DNA of 64,000 bases from a bacterium (GTDB taxonomy: Bacteria; Bacteroidota; Bacteroidia; Chitinophagales; Saprospiraceae): NCBI GenBank assembly GCA_024742755.1, contig JANSXW010000003.1:1-64000 (forward strand). Reading direction: 5' to 3'. The notes below the pieces were generated by a model that was not told the origin of the DNA, searched no databases, and saw nothing but the letters and a program-made list of their open reading frames with translations. Of this stretch, positions 1 to 8,157 are shown one piece after another. Made by a program: the position numbers and the translations under genes. Each line of letters begins with the position of its first letter. The stretch's first letter is position 1.

Positions 1-583
1 CGGGCGCGTCACCGGCTTTAGCAAAGGTGATGGGCTTATGATTCCAGCTGGCGATGCGGATTTCGGTGGTTTGGGGCTCGCCTGCCTGCTCGGTCCGTAG
101 CCGGTACTGCGGAAAGCGGAAGTGCAGCTCCCCATCCTTTTTATTTAGGGTAAAGCGATTGCCGGCATCCGCTAAAAACTCGAGCTTCTCCCTTACGATT
201 GGGCTTTCGGGGAAGAGCTGCTGACGGATGAGGACGATTAAGCCTTCGGCAGGGCCGGCAGCCGCCCGGTACCGCAGTTCGTATTCAGTGCCCCCATTGC
301 CCAAGGATCGCGATTGCTGACTTTCAAATACCCAAACCGGATCGGCCGCGCTGAGAGGTTGCCCGTTAATGACCGCCTCGAAGTAGGGGAGTCCGGCAGG
401 GTCATTGAGGAGTACTTCTTGTTGCTTGTCGTACAGCTCTACCGAAATGGCATCCGGCTGCCGGGGCTGGGAAAAGGTTTTGCGCAGGGCTTCGTTTTCA
501 AACTGAAGCACAGTTGGGTCTTTGGGAGCGCAGCTTTGCAAAATGAGTAAGGAAAGGATTAAATGAAGTAGAATGTTTTTCAT
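1..583 (-). CDS. Secreted lipoprotein, C-terminus beyond the left edge
   Basis: The frame opens at an ATG complementary to 581-583 and runs off the left edge, leaving about 194 residues. The N-terminus is a short hydrophobic lipoprotein signal ending LQSC, so the protein should be lipid-anchored after export. The rest is beta-rich and polar, with segments such as LNDPAGLPYFEAVINGQ and LIVLIRQQLFPESPIVREK. These faintly recall the N-terminal beta-sandwich of some glycoside hydrolases (GH36-like), but no catalytic part is visible, so no function is assigned. It lies downstream of a beta-barrel gene and a heparinase-like gene on the same strand, which fits a polysaccharide-related role as an inference only. 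Confidence 0.7.
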   Translation of the reverse strand, partial: MKNILLHLILSLLILQSCAPKDPTVLQFENEALRKTFSQPRQPDAISVELYDKQQEVLLNDPAGLPYFEAVINGQPLSAADPVWVFESQQSRSLGNGGTEYELRYRAAAGPAEGLIVLIRQQLFPESPIVREKLEFLADAGNRFTLNKKDGELHFRFPQYRLRTEQAGEPQTTEIRIASWNHKPITFAKAGDAP

Positions 584-641
584 GTTTTTACGTCAACTAA
601 AGGATGGATTAAAGATGTAGCTTGAAGCAAGGGTGGTAAGT

Positions 642-1382
642 CTAAAGGTGGTACTTTACCCCGAATTTGAATAATCTATAGCTTCCGTGCGAATTGATCT
701 GCTCCCGTTTTATGTCCCCCCCGTTTATCTGGTAGGTGATATCTATTTCAAAAAGTTGATCGGTACCGAACAGATAATTATAATGGCCAAAGAGGGATAC
801 TTTGTCGCCAAAAAACAGTTCCAATCCCAGCCCAAGTTCGAAAATGTTGAACGTTCTGCGGAAGCCGTAGTTGCTTTTGGTTTCTTCATCATAGGTCAGT
901 GTGGTTCCCTGCCTTGTAATTGAAAAGCTGGACTGATACAGGTCTGGTTCTTCGTATGAAGTGTTAATCCCAAAATGATAACCTAGTACGCTTTTCAGGA
1001 ATAATTTACTTTTGAAGAACTGCTTGAAAATGGGGAAATTCGTATTCAGACGCAGGGGGATCTGATAGACCGTAGGCCCGTTAGTGGTCGTAAATGATAC
1101 CAGTGAACGGTCTGTAATCTCGTAGGCTCCATGAAAGTTGTTTATCAGGATTCCAGTTTCCAGGCTATGGAACTGGTTGAACCCTCTGCTAACCACTATC
1201 CCAAAAAAAGAGAACTGCGAGGTTTTTCCCAGGCTCAGCGTATTGTTGAAATCAGTGGCGTGGTAAATTGGAGAAGTGCTTCCTGCCTCAATGCCGACCG
1301 AAAGCTTGGATTGTGCTTTTGCGGTGACAGATAAAAGCAGAAAAACAAAAAACGATACCTTTATGAATATGCTCTTTGTCAT
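642..1382 (-). CDS. Outer-membrane beta-barrel protein, unknown role
   Basis: 246 residues with a Sec signal peptide (residues 1-23, ending TAKAQ). The mature part is made of alternating aromatic/hydrophobic strands separated by Gly/Asn/Asp turns, and it ends in FKFGVKYHL, an aromatic-rich terminal strand typical of outer-membrane barrels. It resembles the PorT/OmpA-like small barrels common in Bacteroidota; I do not recognise a specific family. It starts 16 nt downstream of the heparinase-like gene, so the two are probably co-transcribed. Function unknown. Confidence 0.75.
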   Translation of the reverse strand: MTKSIFIKVSFFVFLLLSVTAKAQSKLSVGIEAGSTSPIYHATDFNNTLSLGKTSQFSFFGIVVSRGFNQFHSLETGILINNFHGAYEITDRSLVSFTTTNGPTVYQIPLRLNTNFPIFKQFFKSKLFLKSVLGYHFGINTSYEEPDLYQSSFSITRQGTTLTYDEETKSNYGFRRTFNIFELGLGLELFFGDKVSLFGHYNYLFGTDQLFEIDITYQINGGDIKREQINSHGSYRLFKFGVKYHL

Positions 1383-1398
1383 AGAGGTTTTATAGCTT

Positions 1399-3177
1399 TT
1401 AGTTCAGCCATTCAAGGATACCATCCCTGAACTGCAGCCGGTAAGCGCCAACTTTAATACGATTGCCGCGCACCTTTATTTTAGGTGTTGGGCTTTGGCT
1501 CAGGGATTTGACGGTTACCGTTTGGCCCTTTACTTCCACCTGTTCGCCCTCGTGCCTGCCAGTGGCGACCAGTAAAGCATGAGGAGCCCCGTCCTTCGGA
1601 AATCCAATGGCTACCGATTGCCCCTCTTTAAACCTCAGTACGCTGCGCCTGCCATTTTGGGAGCGGCCCCATAGGGCTACGGCTCCGGGAATCGTTCCCC
1701 AGTTGAAGTTTTGCCCAAAGGCCCGGATTTGAAAAGCCGTATCTGCCTTAGCCCCCATAAATCCATGTGCGCTTTGAGTAAGGGCGGTGATGATGATGTC
1801 ATCGTTGTCCTTCCAGCGGTTACGCCATGCGTAGAAGCCGTAGTGGCTGTCTTGGTAGCAGTGGGGCAGCACCTCTGAAGGGTTACGGGCATCCAAAGTG
1901 TCTGGCCAATTCACGAAAGTAGCAGCTATGATGTGGGGATAGGCAGTGGGTTCATAGAGCAGACCAGCCTTCTGGTCTGCCTCCTTTACAAAACGCTCGT
2001 AAAACCATTGCAGCGCAGCAGCGTACTCAGCAGGAAGCACACCAAAAGCCAGCCCAAAATACCCGGCACCAGATAGCCCTCCTCTGCTCCAGGCATTGTG
2101 GGGATAGCCACCACGGACCGGCCAGATGGCAGGTTTTCCATCCTCCATGTAAGTAAGGTAGAGCCATTTGAGGGCCATCATGCGCACATTCGGTGGTGGG
2201 GCGCCGCCAAAGTCCTTGCCTAGAGTGTTTTTCCAGCCCTGCAAAGCAGTAAGGTAGGCAATGTAGGTCGCCATAGAGCCCGTGCCATCGCCTTCTGCAA
2301 AGTAGCCGCCGTCTCCAAAGCCCTGATTGGCATTGTGTACCATGCTGCGTTGGCTGACCTGCAGCAGGCTGTCGATGCGCTTTTGATCTGCCCAGGGCTC
2401 CCGATGAATGGTGAGCAGGGCAAGAGCCGCGCCACCTACCTGCATGCTGTAATGATTGCTGGTAGGGGGCATCGTGCCACTAGTCAGGCTCGCGAGGTCC
2501 ACCCGCAGCCCACCGCCCCATTTGCTGATGATGTCTGTGCTGTAGTGCTCTATCGCTCTGCCCAGCCGGATACGGGTCGCTTCGTCCCAGCCATTATAGC
2601 AGAGGTCGTAGCCTACCGACATCCATCCGAGTACGGGCCCGGCCCGCAGCGCTCCACCGGGATCCACCCAACTGTAGCGGTCATCCCGGTCGCGCTGCCC
2701 CTCCAGCGCCAGCTCAAAGCATTGTCGACCCAGATCGGCATAAAGCGTATCGCCGGTAAGCTGAAAGAGCAGCCCGTAACCCGCCACATGACCAAAAGTG
2801 TATACGCCCGCGCTGTCCAGGACCAGCTGCTCGTAGTGGCCGTTGGTGTAGGCACTGTCAGCGGGGTTGAAGAACAGGGGCATACTGCGCCCGTCTCCTC
2901 CATTAAGCAGCTCCCTAAGCCGGCTAAGCAGTACTTCACCTTCCGGTTTATCCATTTTGCTGCGCAGCAAGGGCAAGTCTTTTTTTCGAAAGAGTATGCG
3001 GGGGTGTTCCCCGGGCTCCACCGGCTCAAAACCAGGCACCGGCGCCCACCAGCGTTCCGGGTCAGGTACAGGCACGTCCCAGCTTCCGAACTCCTGCGCA
3101 TTGGCGGTAAGGGCAAAGGCCAAACTGATTATTGGAATGGTTATGATTCTTCGAATGGTTTCCTGCAAAGTGGTCAT
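1399..3177 (-). CDS. Heparinase II/III-like (polysaccharide lyase-type) secreted protein
   Basis: 592 residues with a Sec signal ending ALTANAQ (about residues 1-28). After it comes the opening common to these proteins, EPGEHPRILFRKKDLPLL, where the HPR.....DL segment is typical of alginate-lyase/heparinase II/III (alpha/alpha)6-toroid proteins. The middle is helical with Trp/Tyr-rich stretches (TSNHYSMQVGGAALALLTIH, GDGGYFAEGDGTG), and the last 130 residues are beta-rich. Family knowledge suggests cleavage or binding of acidic polysaccharides in the periplasm or outside the cell. Substrate and catalytic residues cannot be assigned by eye. First gene of a minus-strand run with the barrel and lipoprotein genes. 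Confidence 0.65.
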   Translation of the reverse strand: MTTLQETIRRIITIPIISLAFALTANAQEFGSWDVPVPDPERWWAPVPGFEPVEPGEHPRILFRKKDLPLLRSKMDKPEGEVLLSRLRELLNGGDGRSMPLFFNPADSAYTNGHYEQLVLDSAGVYTFGHVAGYGLLFQLTGDTLYADLGRQCFELALEGQRDRDDRYSWVDPGGALRAGPVLGWMSVGYDLCYNGWDEATRIRLGRAIEHYSTDIISKWGGGLRVDLASLTSGTMPPTSNHYSMQVGGAALALLTIHREPWADQKRIDSLLQVSQRSMVHNANQGFGDGGYFAEGDGTGSMATYIAYLTALQGWKNTLGKDFGGAPPPNVRMMALKWLYLTYMEDGKPAIWPVRGGYPHNAWSRGGLSGAGYFGLAFGVLPAEYAAALQWFYERFVKEADQKAGLLYEPTAYPHIIAATFVNWPDTLDARNPSEVLPHCYQDSHYGFYAWRNRWKDNDDIIITALTQSAHGFMGAKADTAFQIRAFGQNFNWGTIPGAVALWGRSQNGRRSVLRFKEGQSVAIGFPKDGAPHALLVATGRHEGEQVEVKGQTVTVKSLSQSPTPKIKVRGNRIKVGAYRLQFRDGILEWLN

Positions 3178-3624
3178 TTTTATGGCTTCTCAATGCGTAC
3201 CTTGATCATAGCTCGGTTTTCGGGTAAATGAGGCTTTGCTTTTTCAGTTGTAACGGCGAACTGCATACAGAAGAAGGCAAAATTCAGGGCAGGCTTACGG
3301 ACACTGCTAAACCCCTGCCCGGTCTAACTGCAGCAGCCGCAAGTCAATAGCCTGAGTGCCGGGAATATCTTTGGCCGAAAGGGCCGGTAGCATACCCAGC
3401 CCGTCAAAAAGAGGAATCCAGCAATTGTTCGGAACATCTTTAAGGAGCTTTGCAAAGATTGAATGTAGAAATGAGCCAAAAAATGAGCATTTCCACTGCT
3501 GTATGTAATCAAATGAAGGCGTTTCGTCGTTGGTTATTCAAGACTACTCTATTGCGCTTCGCGAAGTGCGATACGTTTTGCAACTTGCACTTTATCGGAA
3601 AAATGAATTAAACCAAATATTAAT
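3178..3624. other. Divergent intergenic region (447 bp), no gene
   Basis: Lies between the divergent heparinase-like and M16 peptidase genes and should hold both promoters. The only visible structure is a near-perfect palindrome at 3554-3569 (GCGCTTCGCGAAGTGC), about 55 nt before the M16 start, followed by TACGTTTT at 3572-3579, a near match to the Bacteroidota -7 element TAnnTTTG. A 62-codon minus-strand frame at 3324-3512 has no homology-like features and was not called. Confidence 0.5.
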
Positions 3625-4953
3625 ATGACGCTCAGAAAACTATTTTTTCTACTTAGCGGCGTACTTCTGGGGACCGGACTGCTGGCCCAGGACCGCGCCA
3701 TTGAATTCGAACAGCTCACGCTGGACAACGGATTGGATGTTATTCTGCATCAGGACAAGACCACGCCCATTGTTGCCATCGCGGTGATGTACCACGTGGG
3801 GAGCAAAAATGAAAACCCCGACCGCACCGGGTTTGCCCACTTCTTTGAGCACCTCTTGTTTGAAGGCTCGGAGAACATTGAGCGCGGCCAGTTCGACAAG
3901 TACATTCAGGATGCAGGCGGCACGCTGAATGCCTACACCACTTCGGATGTAACCTGCTACTTTGAGATCCTGCCTTCCAATCAGCTGGAACTGGGCATGT
4001 GGCTGGAGTCGGAGCGGATGCTGCATGCAAAGGTGGAAGACAAAGGCATCGAAACACAGCGCGAGGTAGTCAAAGAGGAAATGCGGCAGCGCTACGACAA
4101 CCGCCCCTACGGTACCTTCCGCATGGAGGCACTGAAGCGGGCGTTCCAAAAACACCCCTACCAGTGGCCAACCATCGGCTCTATGGACCACCTGAATGCC
4201 GCTACGGAGAAGGACTACGTCAACTTTTACAAAGACTTCTACGTGCCCAACAACGCGGTGCTGGTCATTGCCGGAGACTTTGAGCCCAATCAGGCGAAGA
4301 AGTGGGTAAACCAGTATTTTGGCACCATCCCGGCCAAAAAAGGCAGCTTTTACCGCCCGGAAATTAAGGAGCCGGCCCTGAGCGGGGAAGTACGGGATAC
4401 CGTCTACGACCAAATCCAGTTGCCAGCCGTTATCCATGCCTACCGCATTCCATCCATAACCGAGGACGACGCTTACGCCATTCAGATGCTCAACCGGCTG
4501 TTGTCAGAAGGGGAAAGCTCCCGTATGCGCCGTGCCCTGGTGGACGAGCAGGAAAAAGCCCTGGCCGTTTACAATTTTGCAGATGGCACGGAAGACCCCG
4601 GCTTGTCCATGACCTTTGCGATAGCGAGTGCCGGTACCGATGCCAAAGACCTGGAAGAGGCGATGGACGCCGAAACGGCAAAAGTACGGGAGGAACTGAT
4701 TTCAGAGCAGGAGTACCAAAAGCTGCAAAATCAGATCGAGGCCAGCTTCTTTACCGATAATGCCTCCATGTTTGGCATTGCCAACAGCCTGGCTACCTAT
4801 CACACCATTTATGATGATGCCAACCTGATCAACACCGAGCTGGAGAAATACAAAGCCGTGACCCGGGAAGACCTGCAACGGGTGGCACAGCAGTACCTGG
4901 TGCCGGACAACCGCGTGGCGCTCTACTATCTGCCCAAGCCTGCACAGCCGTAA
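3625..4953 (+). CDS. M16 family zinc peptidase, catalytic subunit
   Basis: 442 residues with a signal peptide (1-21, ending LLAQ), so periplasmic or outer-membrane associated. The inverted zinc motif HxxEH is H72-F-F-E75-H76 in GFAHFFEHLLF, and the third ligand is expected at E151/E152 in VVKEEMRQ, about 75 residues later as usual for M16. The length (two M16 half-domains) matches M16B bacterial peptidases that pair with an inactive partner. The next gene, 45 nt downstream, encodes exactly such a partner, so the two probably form a heterodimeric peptidase. Substrates are unknown. Confidence 0.92.
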   Translation: MTLRKLFFLLSGVLLGTGLLAQDRAIEFEQLTLDNGLDVILHQDKTTPIVAIAVMYHVGSKNENPDRTGFAHFFEHLLFEGSENIERGQFDKYIQDAGGTLNAYTTSDVTCYFEILPSNQLELGMWLESERMLHAKVEDKGIETQREVVKEEMRQRYDNRPYGTFRMEALKRAFQKHPYQWPTIGSMDHLNAATEKDYVNFYKDFYVPNNAVLVIAGDFEPNQAKKWVNQYFGTIPAKKGSFYRPEIKEPALSGEVRDTVYDQIQLPAVIHAYRIPSITEDDAYAIQMLNRLLSEGESSRMRRALVDEQEKALAVYNFADGTEDPGLSMTFAIASAGTDAKDLEEAMDAETAKVREELISEQEYQKLQNQIEASFFTDNASMFGIANSLATYHTIYDDANLINTELEKYKAVTREDLQRVAQQYLVPDNRVALYYLPKPAQP

Positions 4954-4998
4954 GCAGGCCCCAAAACCTAATTTTTAAGCAAAAACCTGAATCAAGAT

Positions 4999-7089
4999 AT
5001 GAATTTCAAATCCCTATTATACCTCGTTATCGCGCTATTGGGCACGACCGCCCTGCAGGCGCAAGACGAAGATTTTCGTAAGAAAGCGCCGGAAGGCGGC
5101 CCCCCGCCCCGCATCGAGTTTGGCGAATACCAGCAATTTAAGCTGGACAACGGGCTGGAGGTGATCGTGGTCGAAAACCACAAGCTGCCCAAGGTGACCT
5201 TCCAGCTGCTGGTGGATGTGCCGCCCAAAGCTTACGGCGACAAAGTGGGCATGGCAGGCATGGCAGGCGAAATGCTGAGCCGGGGCACTGAAAGCCGTAC
5301 CAAAAACGAAATCGATGAGGCCGTTGATTTCATGGGGGCAAGCCTCTCCACAAGCAGCGGCGGGGCCTATGCCACAGCGCTGAGCAAGCACAAGGAAACC
5401 CTCATTGAGCTGATGGCAGATGCTGTGCTCAACCCAAGTTTCCCGGAAGCAGAATTTGAAAAACTGCTACAGCAGCAGCTTTCCGCACTGGCGCTTCAGG
5501 CTTCTGACCCCAGCTATATTTCTTCCACCGTATCTGATGTGCTGACCTACGGTGAAGACCACCCCTACGGCGAAATCGAAACTAAGGAAACGCTGGAGAA
5601 TATAAAGCTGAAAGACCTGAAGGAATACTATACCGAAAACTTCAAGCCCAATATCAGCTATTTGGCTTTTATTGGCGACATCGAAGCCGACGAAGCCCGC
5701 AGCCTGGCAGAGCAGTACTTTGGTGGCTGGGAAAAAGGGAACGTAGCCCGCGAGTTTTACCCCCGCCCGAAGGCACCGGATGCGGCACAGGTTGCTTTGG
5801 TGAACAAAGACGGCGCAACGCAGTCTATCCTCAATATCACCTACCCGGTCAACCTGAAGCCCGGCTCGGATGATGCAATTGTAGCCAACGTACTGAACAC
5901 CATCCTTGGCGGTGGGCTGCTGTCCAGCCGTTTGAACCAAAATATCCGGGAAGACAAAGGCTATTCCTATGGTGTCCGGTCTACCCTTCAGTACGACAAA
6001 GTCATTGGGTACTTTGCTGCAGGCGGAAATGTCAGGAATGAGGTGACCGACAGCGCTGTGGTGGAAATGCTGGGCGAGCTGGAGCGCCTGCGCACCGAGC
6101 CCGTCCCCGAAAGAGAACTAAACAGCGTAAAGAGCTTTATCTTCGGCAGCTTTGCCCGGAGTACGGAGCGCCCGGAAACGGTTGCCCGCTTTGCCCTCAA
6201 TATCGCCCGGTACAAATTGCCGAAGGACTATTACGCTACCTACCTCGAGCAGGTTGAGGCCGTAACACCGCAGCGCCTACAGGAAGCGGCGCAGAAGTAC
6301 TTGCTGCCAGACCAGGCCTATATCGTGGTGGTAGGGAATGCCGGTGAAGTGGCAGAACCCCTGGAGCGCGTAGCTCCCGTGATGATGTACGACAAGCAGG
6401 GGCGCCCGCTCGACAAAGCCGGCCTGACTGTACCAGAGGGGCTTACGGCAATGGACGTGATTGAAAATTACATTGAAGCGCTCGGCGGCCGTGAAAAGCT
6501 GGAAAGCGTAAAAGACATGAGCATGACCATGGGCGCTACCATTCAGGGCATGGCACTGACCATGAAGCTGAAGCAAAAAGCATCCGGCAAAATGGCCATG
6601 ACGGTGGAGATGAATGGCTCGGTGGTGAATGAAACCCGCTACGATGGCGAAAAGGCAATGGTAAGCGCGATGGGCCAGAAGCAGGTCCTGGAAGGCGAAG
6701 ACGCTGATGCCTTCAAATCGCAGGCGATGATCCACCCGGAACTGGCTTACGGCAAAAAAGACTACGAGCTTAAGCTGACCGGTGCCGAAAAAGTGGATGG
6801 CGAGCCAGCCTATAAAATCGAAATCACCAGCCCTGATGGCAGCAAGAGCACCGAATATTTCGCTATTGAAAGCGGTCTGAAGCTGAAAGCGGTGACGGTA
6901 CAGGATGGCCCTCAGGGCTCGGTTACCGTTACCAACCGCTTCAGTGATTACCAGGAAGTGGAGGGGATGATGGTCCCGTTCCAGACCGAAGCAGAAGGCA
7001 TGGCGCCTGTACCCCTGACGATGAAAGTGCAGGAAGTGCAAATCAACACCGGTCTTGAAGACGAAGTCTTTGCCGTAGAAAAAGAATAG
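4999..7089 (+). CDS. M16 family protein, non-catalytic subunit with extra C-terminal domain
   Basis: 696 residues with a signal peptide (1-21, ending LQAQ). The M16 fold spans about 45-460, but the HxxEH site is replaced by GMAGMAGEML, so zinc cannot bind there. It keeps the R...Y substrate-binding signature in SRLNQNIREDKGYSYGVRS, as expected of the second subunit of an M16B heterodimer. Residues about 475-696 form an additional beta-rich domain (starting DVIENYIEALGG) resembling LolA/outer-membrane lipoprotein-sorting folds, absent from minimal M16 partners. Follows the catalytic subunit and is closed by the terminator at 7111-7152. Confidence 0.9.
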   Translation: MNFKSLLYLVIALLGTTALQAQDEDFRKKAPEGGPPPRIEFGEYQQFKLDNGLEVIVVENHKLPKVTFQLLVDVPPKAYGDKVGMAGMAGEMLSRGTESRTKNEIDEAVDFMGASLSTSSGGAYATALSKHKETLIELMADAVLNPSFPEAEFEKLLQQQLSALALQASDPSYISSTVSDVLTYGEDHPYGEIETKETLENIKLKDLKEYYTENFKPNISYLAFIGDIEADEARSLAEQYFGGWEKGNVAREFYPRPKAPDAAQVALVNKDGATQSILNITYPVNLKPGSDDAIVANVLNTILGGGLLSSRLNQNIREDKGYSYGVRSTLQYDKVIGYFAAGGNVRNEVTDSAVVEMLGELERLRTEPVPERELNSVKSFIFGSFARSTERPETVARFALNIARYKLPKDYYATYLEQVEAVTPQRLQEAAQKYLLPDQAYIVVVGNAGEVAEPLERVAPVMMYDKQGRPLDKAGLTVPEGLTAMDVIENYIEALGGREKLESVKDMSMTMGATIQGMALTMKLKQKASGKMAMTVEMNGSVVNETRYDGEKAMVSAMGQKQVLEGEDADAFKSQAMIHPELAYGKKDYELKLTGAEKVDGEPAYKIEITSPDGSKSTEYFAIESGLKLKAVTVQDGPQGSVTVTNRFSDYQEVEGMMVPFQTEAEGMAPVPLTMKVQEVQINTGLEDEVFAVEKE

Positions 7090-7110
7090 AAGCCCTCTTT
7101 TTGAGACGGT

Positions 7111-7152
7111 ATAACCCTGGCTGCCCGCTATGTGACAGTCAGGGTTATTTTT
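7111..7152 (+). terminator. Intrinsic terminator of the M16 operon
   Basis: Arms ATAACCCTG (7111-7119) and CAGGGTTAT (7140-7148) are perfect complements. The stem extends inward through a G-T wobble to CTG (7121-7123)/CAG (7136-7138) around a 12-nt loop. A T-rich tract follows directly. It lies 22 nt after the M16 stop codon. Confidence 0.85.
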
Positions 7153-7269
7153 ATTGTAACCAAAGGCAATTCCTGCATTCTGGTAAAGAAGCTGTATTAA
7201 TCCCTGGCTGGTGCTTTGTGGCAGTAGCCATTTGTCGTATTATTGCCGCAAAGCGCAAAAACAGCAATA

Positions 7270-7764
7270 ATGATTCAGGTCTACGTCACCGGCGGTACTT
7301 TCGACAAGGAGTACAACTATATATCAGGGAGCCTCTTTTTCCGGGATACCCATCTGCCGAGCATGTTCGAGCGAGGCCGGTGCACCCTTGAGATAAATGT
7401 GAAGACCCTGATGATGGTGGACAGTATGGATATGATGGAAGAAGACCGGGAAATTATTGCTTACAACTGTCAGCGGTGCCCTTACGATAAGATCCTCATC
7501 ACTCATGGTACCGATACGCTGGTCGAAACGGCGCAATTCCTGGCCAATCGCAAGATTGAGGATAAGACCATCGTGCTGACCGGGGCGATGATCCCCTATG
7601 CTTTTGGGACTTCCTCGGATGGCTTCTTCAATCTGGGCAGTGCCCTGGCGTTTGTGCAAACGTTGCAGCCGGGCGTGTATGTATCTATGAACGGGCGTTA
7701 CTTCAACTGGGATAATGTAGTGAAGAACAAGAAGACTGGTTTTTTTGAGGAACTAAACAACTAG
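7270..7764 (+). CDS. Stand-alone asparaginase N-terminal-domain protein
   Basis: 165 residues from the ATG at 7270; a TTG nine codons upstream is in frame but unlikely, since the beta-strand MIQVYVTGGT begins the fold. Both L-asparaginase signatures are present: TGGTFDK (residues 7-13, nucleophile Thr10) and HGTDT (79-83). Full asparaginases have about 330 residues in two domains; here only the N-terminal domain is encoded and the frame ends cleanly at FFEELNN. Such half-length proteins occur as a family of their own. Whether it hydrolyses asparagine is not known, since part of the active site normally comes from the partner domain. No signal peptide, so cytoplasmic. A small membrane protein follows after 3 nt. 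Confidence 0.85.
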   Translation: MIQVYVTGGTFDKEYNYISGSLFFRDTHLPSMFERGRCTLEINVKTLMMVDSMDMMEEDREIIAYNCQRCPYDKILITHGTDTLVETAQFLANRKIEDKTIVLTGAMIPYAFGTSSDGFFNLGSALAFVQTLQPGVYVSMNGRYFNWDNVVKNKKTGFFEELNN

Positions 7765-7767
7765 CGA

Positions 7768-7992
7768 ATGGAATATTTGGGCTTGCTGATGGAATTGATT
7801 TTCCTGGTCTTTGGTGTCTACCTGTACCTGTTCAGCATAGGCCGGGTACAGGCCGGTGACCCGGAATCCAGAAAAAAGGCAGAAGCCTTCCGGCAGCGCA
7901 ATGCCGGTTGGATGCGTATAGGCGCACTTGCGATCATTGCCATTATGGTGGTTAATCTATACCTGCATTTTGTGCAGCTTAGTGGCAAATGA
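7768..7992 (+). CDS. Small two-helix membrane protein
   Basis: 74 residues: a hydrophobic helix at about 4-24 (LLMELIFLVFGVYLYLFSIG), a charged loop RVQAGDPESRKKAEAFRQRN, and a second helix at about 51-68 (IGALAIIAIMVVNLYLHFV). It starts 3 nt after the asparaginase-domain gene and is probably co-transcribed. No family recognised. The start follows the upstream stop immediately, and codon use matches the neighbours. Confidence 0.75.
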   Translation: MEYLGLLMELIFLVFGVYLYLFSIGRVQAGDPESRKKAEAFRQRNAGWMRIGALAIIAIMVVNLYLHFVQLSGK

Positions 7993-8013
7993 GTGAAAAA
8001 ATAGGTTTGTTCC

Positions 8014-8033
8014 TGTATGGGTTTGCCCGTACA
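8014..8033 (+). terminator. Possible terminator hairpin after the asparaginase-domain operon
   Basis: TGTATGGG and CCCGTACA pair (one wobble) around the loop TTTG, 21 nt after the upstream stop. There is no real T tract, so this is weak. Confidence 0.35.
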
Positions 8034-8157
8034 TAGCCTTCTATCGTCAGCATAATTTCTTAATATTGCAATGAAAAAAGTATAATTTGTCAGCGCTCAG
8101 GAGCCGTTGGTGATTATACCCAAGATAAAATCCTGAAAATCACATCACACCTTCAAT

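Noticed and set aside
2335-3231. 298-codon plus-strand frame opposite the heparinase-like gene
   Set aside because: Shadow of the true minus-strand gene, with no domain or signal peptide.
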